Shown one piece after another: positions 57,789 through 64,000 of a DNA stretch of 64,000 nt. The position numbers and the translations under genes were made by a program. The stretch covers positions 310,001 to 374,000 of the forward strand of contig MKVX01000005.1 in assembly GCA_001899255.1 (NCBI GenBank), read 5' to 3'. The DNA is from Rhizobiales bacterium 62-47. GTDB lineage: Bacteria; Pseudomonadota; Alphaproteobacteria; Rhizobiales; Xanthobacteraceae. Numbering within the stretch: the stretch's first letter is position 1; every line of letters begins with the position of its first letter. Below the pieces are notes generated by a model, which was not told where the DNA came from, made no database searches, and saw only the letters and a program-made list of their open reading frames with translations.

Positions 57789-57868
57789 GTCATTGCGAGC
57801 GAAGCGAAGCAATCCAGAGCCAAGTAACAAGTCTGGATTGCTTCGTCGCTTACGCTCCTCGCAATGAC
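57789..57868. repeat. intergenic palindromic repeat, family E
   Basis: The unit starts GTCATTGCGAGCGAAGCGAAG and ends CTCCTCGCAATGAC. ATTGCGAG/CTCGCAAT and GAAGCAATCCAGA/TCTGGATTGCTTC pair. It lies between convergent rho and the DUF255 gene and matches a widespread Bradyrhizobium/Methylobacterium-type dispersed repeat from memory. Confidence 0.75.
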
Positions 57869-57885
57869 GACGAATTAATTGCTCG

Positions 57886-59916
57886 CTACAACGCGAGCAT
57901 CACCAACTCTTTTAACCCAGCAACGTTCGTCACCGGCAGCGAGCAGCTCTGGTTGCGGCAGACGAATGCGGCGGCGCCTTGCACGGCTTCGGCCTTCGCA
58001 CGCGCCATATGCCCGGCCGGCAATGCCCCGGCGCGCGGCGCATACAGGACGATGCTGGTCGCGTGCGGCAGTCGTCGCGCAGCATTGAGCAACGCGTCAG
58101 CCGCCGTCCCCTCGCCGACCACCACGATCTCGGCGCCGGTCAGATACAGATCGAGCGCGTTCAGCAGCGACAGGTGGCCGAAGATGTTCTCGCCGGCGAC
58201 CGGCAGCAGCTTGCCGAACAGCGCATCGATTTGCGTGCGCCATGCGTCGTCGCCAGTCAGCGTCGCCAACCGCACCAGATTCTGCGCGATCAGTCCGACA
58301 TGGTTTGGAATGGCATCGTCGACGGTCGAATGCGGCCGCACGATCAGGCCTTCGGCATCGTCGGCGGTGAGATAGTAGCCGCCGTGTTCGGCGTCGGCGT
58401 AGTGTTTGTCGAGCAGACGTTGCCAGGCCACGGCTTGCTGCAGGAAGCGCGATTCCCCGCTGGCCTCATACAGCGCCAGCGCGGCGCGGATCATCGCGGC
58501 ATAGTCGGAGGCCAGCGCGGGAATCAACAACTGTCCGGCGCGCCAGGAATGGCCGAGCCGGCCGTCGCGGCTCATTGATGTGGCCATGAAGTCGAAGGCT
58601 TTGCGCGCTATCACCAGCCATTGCGGTTCGCTGAATGTGCTAGCGGCATGCGCCAGTGCTGCGATCGTCAGGCCGTTCCAGTCGGCCAGCACCTTGTCGT
58701 CGAGACCGGGACGAATGCGCTTGGCGCGGGCGTTCAGCAGGATGGCACGCATCGCCGCAAGCTGCTCGGCTTCGGTCGGCGTATCGTCATCGCTCAACAG
58801 GCGATTGAGAATGGTGTGGCCTTCGAAATTGCCGTCGCGGGTAACGTCATACTTGGCGGCGAACAATGTCGCGTCGTCGCTGCCGAGCAACTGTTCGATC
58901 TCGCTTTGCGACCAGACGTAGAACTTCCCCTCCTCGCCTTCGGAATCCGCATCGAGCGAGGAAGCGAATGCGCCTTCGGGCGTCGTCATCTCGCGCACCA
59001 GCCAGCCGACGGTTTCCGCGGCGCGCTGGCGATATAGCGGGTTGTTGCTGCGGGCATAGTCCAGCGCCAGTAGATCGAGCAGCTGCGCGTTGTCGTACAG
59101 CATCTTTTCGAAGTGCGGCACCAGCCACTTGTCATCCACCGAATAGCGCGCATAGCCGCCGCCGAGATGATCGTAGATGCCGCCATGACTGATGCGCGTC
59201 AGCGCGAGGTTGCTGGTGATGAAGAAACGTTCGTCACCGGTGCGCGCCCCTGCCCGCCAGAGAAATTCCAGCATCGCGCATTGCGGAAATTTCGGTGCGC
59301 CACGCAGACCGCCGTTGATCGGATCGGTGGCGCGCGCGATCGACGATGCCGCGTTGTTCAGTTCAGTGGGGCCGATGTCGGTGGGGTTGCTTGCTTGCGT
59401 GCGTTGCGCGAGGCGCTGCACCAGTGCGTCGCGGTTCTGCGTGATCTTGTGCGGCTCGGTGTGAAACAGCCGCGACACCGTGCGCAGCACATCGGTGAAA
59501 CCGGCACGGCCATATTGCGGCGTCTTGGGAAAATAAGTGCCGCCCCAGAACGGCTCGCCGTCCGGCGTGAGAAACATCGTCAGCGGCCAGCCGCCCTGCT
59601 CGCCCAGGTGATGCAACGCATTCATGTAGATCTGATCGATGTCGGGCCGCTCCTCGCGGTCCACTTTGATGCTGACGAACAGCTCGTTCATCACTGCGGC
59701 AGTCGCGTCGTCCTCGAAGCTTTCGTGCGCCATGACATGGCACCAGTGGCACGCGGCATAACCGACGGAGAGCAGGATCGGCTTGTTGCTGCGCTTGGCT
59801 TCGGCCAAAGCGTCCGGTCCCCACGGCCACCAGTCCACCGGGTTATGCTGATGCTGCAACAGATAGGGACTGGTTGCGTGCGCGAGCCGGTTGGTGTGCG
59901 ATGTCGCCTCGGTCAT
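57886..59916 (-). CDS. DUF255 thioredoxin-domain protein (YyaL/SSP411-like)
   Basis: The 676-residue product starts [20 protein letters not shown] and has an N-terminal thioredoxin-like domain with [20 protein letters not shown] (CxxC-like motif CHWC), followed by [36 protein letters not shown] long (alpha/alpha)6 glycosidase-like domain follows. Members are called spermatogenesis-associated protein 20 homologues; function unproven. It runs opposite to rho and mnmE, and its 5' end lies 87 bases from the mnmE start. The open frame to 60033 overlaps mnmE and is not used. Confidence 0.9.
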   Translation of the reverse strand: MTEATSHTNRLAHATSPYLLQHQHNPVDWWPWGPDALAEAKRSNKPILLSVGYAACHWCHVMAHESFEDDATAAVMNELFVSIKVDREERPDIDQIYMNALHHLGEQGGWPLTMFLTPDGEPFWGGTYFPKTPQYGRAGFTDVLRTVSRLFHTEPHKITQNRDALVQRLAQRTQASNPTDIGPTELNNAASSIARATDPINGGLRGAPKFPQCAMLEFLWRAGARTGDERFFITSNLALTRISHGGIYDHLGGGYARYSVDDKWLVPHFEKMLYDNAQLLDLLALDYARSNNPLYRQRAAETVGWLVREMTTPEGAFASSLDADSEGEEGKFYVWSQSEIEQLLGSDDATLFAAKYDVTRDGNFEGHTILNRLLSDDDTPTEAEQLAAMRAILLNARAKRIRPGLDDKVLADWNGLTIAALAHAASTFSEPQWLVIARKAFDFMATSMSRDGRLGHSWRAGQLLIPALASDYAAMIRAALALYEASGESRFLQQAVAWQRLLDKHYADAEHGGYYLTADDAEGLIVRPHSTVDDAIPNHVGLIAQNLVRLATLTGDDAWRTQIDALFGKLLPVAGENIFGHLSLLNALDLYLTGAEIVVVGEGTAADALLNAARRLPHATSIVLYAPRAGALPAGHMARAKAEAVQGAAAFVCRNQSCSLPVTNVAGLKELVMLAL

Positions 59917-60002
59917 GTTGCGGCCTTCCGGTGAATGTGTTTTGCAACGGTGGCCGCGATGGAATTGGCCCGTCGTCATGCGTGGTACTGGATAGATAGG
60001 AT

Positions 60003-61403
60003 ATGCACCCGCGAGAGCAAACCATCTTTGCATTGTCGTCGGGCCGCCCGCCGACGGCGATCGCCATCGTGCGCGTCTCGGGTTCTCAGGCGGCTAACAT
60101 CCTTTCATCGCTTGTCGGCAAACTACCGCAGCCGCGCGTTGCGACGCGCGCGATGCTGCGGGATCGCGGCGGTGCGATGATAGATGACGCTGTGGCGCTT
60201 TGGTTTCCGGGCCCGGCCAGCGCCACCGGCGAAGATGTCGCGGAGTTTCATATTCATGGCGGCCGCGCCGTGTTGGCGGCATTGCTCGCGGCGCTCGGCT
60301 CGTTCGACGGGACGCGCGCTGCGGAGCCCGGCGAGTTCACGCGACGCGCCTTCGAGAACGGCAAGCTGGATCTCACCGAAGCCGAAGGCCTCGACGATCT
60401 GATCCACGCCGATACCGACCGGCAGCGGCGGCAGGCGTTGCGGCAGTTGCAGGGTCTGCTCGGCGACAGGGCGCGCGCATGGCGGCAGCAGATCATCGAG
60501 GCGGCGGCGCTGATCGAGGCCGGGATCGACTTCGCCGACGAGGGCGACGTGCCGGAAGAACTGCTGGCGCCGGCGTTGCGCAAGATCGCCGCACTCAAGG
60601 ACGAGATCGAAGAAAGCCTTGCGGCATCGGCGCGCAGCGAACGTTTGCGCGAGGGTCTGGTGGTGGCGATTGCCGGTGCGCCGAATGTCGGCAAGTCGAC
60701 GCTGCTCAATGCGCTGGCGCGGCGCGAGGTGGCAATCGTGTCGCCGCATGCCGGCACCACGCGCGACATCATCGAGGTACAACTCGATCTCGACGGTTAC
60801 CCGGTGACGGTGATCGACACTGCGGGCATTCGCGACACCGACGATCCAGTGGAGCAGGAGGGCGTGCGGCGGGCGCGGGCGCGGGCGGCGGAGGCCGATC
60901 TGGTGCTGTGGCTGGTCGATGACGCGCCATCGGCGTTGGTGGGGATCGAGGGCGAGGCACCGGTCTGGCTGGTGCGCAACAAGATCGATCTGGCGAGCGG
61001 GAAGGGCGGTTTCACGGCTTGCGATTTCGTTGCGGCAAACCCGTGGCCGGATTGCGGCAGCGCGGACGACCGTGCGCCGTGGCGCGGGGCGGGGGAGCGG
61101 CAATTCGCCATCTCGGCGGAAAAGGGCGAGGGCGTGCCTGATCTGGTCGCCGGACTGGCCGATTTTGCGCAGCGATATTTTGGCGGTGGCGAAAGCGCGC
61201 TGATCGGACGGCAGCGGCACCAGCAATTGCTGCGCAACACGACAGATGCGCTGCAACGCAGCATAGGCTCAGCCGGACTCGGCGAGGAGGTTGTGGCAGA
61301 GGAACTGCGGATTGCCGTTCAATCCTTGGGTCGGCTGCTGGGTCAGGTGGATGTCGAGGATTTGTTAGACGTCATATTTCGGGAGTTTTGTGTAGGTAAG
61401 TAA
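60003..61403 (+). CDS. mnmE: tRNA modification GTPase MnmE
   Basis: MnmE with MnmG installs the (carboxymethyl)aminomethyl group at U34 of several tRNAs. The 466-residue product has the N-terminal tetrahydrofolate-binding fold, a helical domain ([20 protein letters not shown]), and an inserted GTPase domain with the P-loop [25 protein letters not shown] and [13 protein letters not shown]. The invariant C-terminal FCVGK (CxGK) follows. mnmG lies 531 bases downstream, unusually far, with parS sites in between. Confidence 0.97.
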   Translation: MHPREQTIFALSSGRPPTAIAIVRVSGSQAANILSSLVGKLPQPRVATRAMLRDRGGAMIDDAVALWFPGPASATGEDVAEFHIHGGRAVLAALLAALGSFDGTRAAEPGEFTRRAFENGKLDLTEAEGLDDLIHADTDRQRRQALRQLQGLLGDRARAWRQQIIEAAALIEAGIDFADEGDVPEELLAPALRKIAALKDEIEESLAASARSERLREGLVVAIAGAPNVGKSTLLNALARREVAIVSPHAGTTRDIIEVQLDLDGYPVTVIDTAGIRDTDDPVEQEGVRRARARAAEADLVLWLVDDAPSALVGIEGEAPVWLVRNKIDLASGKGGFTACDFVAANPWPDCGSADDRAPWRGAGERQFAISAEKGEGVPDLVAGLADFAQRYFGGGESALIGRQRHQQLLRNTTDALQRSIGSAGLGEEVVAEELRIAVQSLGRLLGQVDVEDLLDVIFREFCVGK

Positions 61404-61504
61404 TATTACATTGTTCATTATTGATATTTTATTATATATATCAATATGATAGTCATATGGAACCGGATTAGGGGCTGGCCCGACGTTTCCCCACCTGCCG
61501 GGGC

Positions 61505-61520
61505 TGTTTCACGTGAAACA
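61505..61520. promoter_or_regulatory. parS site 1 (ParB-binding centromere-like site)
   Basis: TGTTTCACGTGAAACA is a perfect match to the 16-bp palindromic parS consensus to which ParB binds. It lies between mnmE and mnmG. Confidence 0.95.
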
Positions 61521-61827
61521 ACTTTGATCGCTCGCCCGTGGACCGACCTTACCCATCCAGATCCGAGCCCACGGTCGATCGGCCACTTCGCGTTTTCACA
61601 TAGGGAGGAGTACGGCATCAGTCTCGCGCGTCCTCCGGTGCAGACGCGGTGGCGAGCAATTCAGGAACTGGGTAAGGCACGCAGGTTGCCTTCGGTCCGA
61701 AGGAGCCGGACGGGTTTGGCCTTACTGGCGGAATTTCAGCCCATCCCGGTCGAGCGAGTTGATCCGGATATTGGGTCAACCCACCCTGCGCCGGACCCGG
61801 CGGTCGGAACCTTGCCAAAGCCGCCCG

Positions 61828-61843
61828 TGTTTCACGTGAAACA
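61828..61843. promoter_or_regulatory. parS site 2
   Basis: TGTTTCACGTGAAACA, the second perfect parS, 323 bases after the first and about 90 bases before the mnmG start. Confidence 0.95.
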
Positions 61844-61934
61844 GCCACCCCGAAAATCCCGAGTTTTCTGTTTTCAGTCCGCGTGATCCTGCGCTAGAAG
61901 TCGCGCCAGCGGCGCAAATTCGATTGGTGCAGCC

Positions 61935-63809
61935 TTGGCCTTATCATTCGACGTCATTGTCATCGGGGGCGGTCACGCCGGCTGCGAAGCCGCGGCGGCA
62001 TCGGCGCGTATGGGCGCGCGCACCGCCCTGGTGACGCACCAATTCGCCACCGTCGGCGCGATGTCCTGCAATCCGGCGATCGGTGGGCTCGGCAAGGGCC
62101 ATCTGGTGCGCGAGGTCGATGCGCTGGACGGCCTGATGGGCCGGGTGATCGACCAGGCCGGTATCCAGTTTCGTATGCTCAACCGGCGCAAGGGTCCGGC
62201 GGTGCGCGGGCCGCGCGCCCAGGCCGACCGCAAGCTTTATGCCGCCGCGATGCAGGCGGCGATTCGCGACACCGCCAATCTGACGGTCATCGAGGGCGAG
62301 GCGGACGAATTGCTTCGCTCGGGCGACCGGGTGACCGGGATCAGGCTTGCCGACGGTGCGGAGATCGGAGCAGGGGCGGTGGTGGTCACGACCGGCACCT
62401 TTTTGCGCGGGTTGATTCACCTCGGCGAAAAAAGCTGGCCCGCCGGGCGAGTCGGCGAAGCGCCGGCGCTGGGCCTCTCGAAGTCGTTCGAAGCGGCCGG
62501 ATTCACGCTGGGCCGGCTCAAGACCGGCACGCCGGCACGGCTCGACGGCACCACCATCGACTGGGGTGCAGTGGAAATGCAGCCCGGCGACGATCCGCCG
62601 GAGCCGTTTTCGGTCCTGACCGACCGCATCACCACGCCGCAGATCCAGTGCGGCATCACTCGCACCACGGCGGCGACCCATGAGGTGATCCGCGCCAACG
62701 TGCACCGCTCGCCGATGTATTCCGGCCAGATCACCAGCACCGGGCCGCGCTATTGCCCATCGATCGAGGACAAGATCGTCCGATTCGGTGATCGCGACGG
62801 GCATCAGATCTTCCTCGAGCCGGAAGGGCTCGACGACAACACGGTCTATCCCAACGGCATCTCGACCTCGCTGCCGGAAGAGGTGCAGCAGGCCATCGTC
62901 GCCTCGATTCCGGGGCTGGAGCGCACCCGGATCATCCGGCCGGGCTATGCCATCGAATACGACCATGTCGATCCGCGCGAGCTGGCGCCGACCTTGCAGA
63001 CCAAACGGTTGCCGGGCCTGTTCCTGGCCGGGCAGATCAACGGCACCACCGGCTATGAAGAAGCCGCGGCGCAGGGGCTGGTGGCCGGGCTGAATGCGGC
63101 GCTGCTGGCCGGGGGCGGGGAGCCGATGGTGTTCGATCGCGCCGACGGCTATCTCGGCGTCATGATCGACGATCTGGTGACGCGCGGCGTCACCGAGCCG
63201 TATCGGATGTTCACCTCGCGGGCGGAATACCGGCTGACCTTGCGCGCCGACAATGCCGATCAGCGGTTGACCGACAAGGGTCTGGCGCTGGGCTGCGTCG
63301 GGACGGAGCGGGCGGCGCGCCATGCCGCCAAGATGGCGGCGCTCGAGGCAGCGAAGACGCTGACGCAATCGCTGTCGGTGACGCCGAACGCAGCGGCGAA
63401 ACATGGCTTGGCCCTCAACCGGGACGGCCATCGCCGCTCGGCCTATGACCTACTGGCCTATCCGGAGATCGGCTGGGCCGATGTCCGCGCGATCTGGCCG
63501 GAGCTGTCGGCCATTGACCCAGCCATCGCCACCCATGTCGAGATCGATGCCAAATATGCCGTCTATCTGAAGCGGCAGGTCGCGGACGTCGAGGCGTTCC
63601 GCCGCGACGAAGGGCTGGTTTTGACCGGAATCGATTATCGGGCGGTGCCGGGACTTTCGAACGAGGCGCGCAACCGGCTGGAGAAAGCGCAGCCTCATAC
63701 GGTGGGGCAGGCGGGGCGGCTGGACGGTCTGACGCCGGCCGCGCTGGGGATTCTGGCCGCCTATCTGCGCCGCGAGGCGCGGCGCAAGGCGTCAGCGGGC
63801 GCGGCCTGA
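61935..63809 (+). CDS. mnmG: tRNA uridine-5-carboxymethylaminomethyl modification protein MnmG (TTG start)
   Basis: MnmG is the FAD- and NADH-dependent partner of MnmE. The 624-residue product starts at TTG 61935 as [20 protein letters not shown] (FAD Rossmann motif), then [83 protein letters not shown] and [13 protein letters not shown]. The C-terminal helical domain follows. Length is normal. Just after it lies a parS site. rsmG, parA and parB usually follow and are beyond the window end. Confidence 0.96.
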   Translation: MALSFDVIVIGGGHAGCEAAAASARMGARTALVTHQFATVGAMSCNPAIGGLGKGHLVREVDALDGLMGRVIDQAGIQFRMLNRRKGPAVRGPRAQADRKLYAAAMQAAIRDTANLTVIEGEADELLRSGDRVTGIRLADGAEIGAGAVVVTTGTFLRGLIHLGEKSWPAGRVGEAPALGLSKSFEAAGFTLGRLKTGTPARLDGTTIDWGAVEMQPGDDPPEPFSVLTDRITTPQIQCGITRTTAATHEVIRANVHRSPMYSGQITSTGPRYCPSIEDKIVRFGDRDGHQIFLEPEGLDDNTVYPNGISTSLPEEVQQAIVASIPGLERTRIIRPGYAIEYDHVDPRELAPTLQTKRLPGLFLAGQINGTTGYEEAAAQGLVAGLNAALLAGGGEPMVFDRADGYLGVMIDDLVTRGVTEPYRMFTSRAEYRLTLRADNADQRLTDKGLALGCVGTERAARHAAKMAALEAAKTLTQSLSVTPNAAAKHGLALNRDGHRRSAYDLLAYPEIGWADVRAIWPELSAIDPAIATHVEIDAKYAVYLKRQVADVEAFRRDEGLVLTGIDYRAVPGLSNEARNRLEKAQPHTVGQAGRLDGLTPAALGILAAYLRREARRKASAGAA

Positions 63810-63811
63810 GC

Positions 63812-63827
63812 TGTTTCACGTGAAACA
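63812..63827. promoter_or_regulatory. parS site 3
   Basis: TGTTTCACGTGAAACA, a third perfect parS, two bases after the mnmG stop codon and about 2 kb from site 2. Confidence 0.95.
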
Positions 63828-63856
63828 GGGGCGGGTGATCCCAAGCGCTGCCTTAC

Positions 63857-63881
63857 CCTCACCCTCGAGGGGAGGGTGAGG
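63857..63881. repeat. CCTCACCCTC/GAGGGTGAGG hairpin
   Basis: A perfect 10-bp stem with a 5-base loop, 47 bases after the mnmG stop. It may be the terminator of mnmG (no T-tract) and is loosely related to the CCCTCCC-type palindromes at 3052, 4657, 6888 and 7307. Confidence 0.5.
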
Positions 63882-63915
63882 AACCGCCGCCCGGTCTCGT
63901 GGAAAGGGAAATTGA

Positions 63916-64000
63916 CGTCATCCTAATGTGCGCGCTCTTGCACGCGGCGAAGGATGGGGCCAGAAAACCATCGACCGCTCATCATCCCCGAGGCTCGCCG
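63916..64000. repeat. degenerate copy of family C palindrome, cut by window edge
   Basis: The stretch GTCATCCTAATGTGCGCGCTC...TTGCACGCGGCGAAGGATG parallels the right arm (in reverse complement) of the family C unit at 11789-11892, with several changes. The remaining bases to the window end show nothing else. Confidence 0.5.

Larger units (their letters stand above)
61404..61934. other. mnmE-mnmG intergenic region with two parS sites and an AT-rich palindrome
   Basis: The 531-base gap starts with an AT-rich stretch (about 61400-61455) that contains a 9-bp inverted repeat TATTGATAT (61419-61427)/ATATCAATA (61438-61446). Two perfect parS sites follow. An open frame at 61446-61886 in this region is spurious: its VSRET and FHVKQ segments are merely translations of parS. 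No other gene is visible. Confidence 0.6.

Noticed and set aside
61446-61886. Open frame of 146 residues in the mnmE-mnmG gap
   Set aside because: Its VSRET and FHVKQ segments are translations of the two parS palindromes, and the rest shows no homology or Shine-Dalgarno, so it is chance coding in a regulatory gap.

Overview
The window is a gene-dense stretch (about 63-66% GC by eye) of an alphaproteobacterial chromosome, most likely family Nitrobacteraceae/Bradyrhizobiaceae (Rhodopseudomonas/Bradyrhizobium/Afipia type). Three things point there: the gene orders hisB-DUF2628-hisH-hisA-hisF-hisE-coaA divergent from hslVU, rph divergent from hrcA-grpE, and ppsR-maf-coaE-dnaQ beside hemJ-rho-mnmE-mnmG; protein matches such as OlsB, PmtA-like, TimA and a rhizobial-type DnaK; and several families of intergenic palindromes typical of these genomes. 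No rRNA or tRNA gene, prophage, IS element or CRISPR array was recognised.

Layout. 1-4.6 kb: end of queG, a SnoaL-like protein, an unknown Cys-rich exported protein, an alpha/beta hydrolase. 4.0-9.8 kb: the translation cluster infC-rpmI-rplT-pheS-pheT. It is interrupted between pheS and pheT by a 459-bp unit in which a DUF559 (Vsr-like) gene is bracketed by 40-bp inverted repeats. 9.9-19.7 kb: accessory and metabolic genes (TSUP permease, Tat-exported MBL hydrolase and amine oxidase, YiiX-like amidase, aceK, EI24 protein, nth, DUF2244, an AraC-HTH/alkyltransferase fusion). 19.7-30 kb (mostly minus strand): gpmA, dapB, pyrF, FMN reductase, PmtA-like methyltransferase, then the heat-shock block dnaJ, dnaK, grpE, hrcA. 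30-42 kb (mostly plus): rph, rdgB, hemW, the lpoA-like/rsmI/yraN/gshB block, comM, a hybrid kinase and olsB with a candidate Pho box. 42-51.5 kb: coaA and the his operon, hslVU, smr, mltA, timA. 52-64 kb: secB, dnaQ, coaE, maf, ppsR, then a gene-free 450-bp interval, then hemJ, rho, a DUF255 protein, mnmE and mnmG.

The last 10 kb look like the replication-origin region. The ppsR-hemJ gap is AT-rich and holds five GANTC sites and several DnaA-box-like motifs, as in the Caulobacter origin next to the ppsR homologue. Genes point away from it on both sides. About 5.7-8 kb to its right lie three perfect 16-bp parS sites (TGTTTCACGTGAAACA), two between mnmE and mnmG and one just after mnmG, where parAB normally follows.

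Regulatory signals include a rare ATT start codon for IF-3, heat-shock (RpoH) type promoters before dnaK and probably hslVU, an intrinsic terminator between dnaK and dnaJ, and a Pho box before olsB. All family assignments come from reading translated sequence and recalled family motifs; no database search was run.
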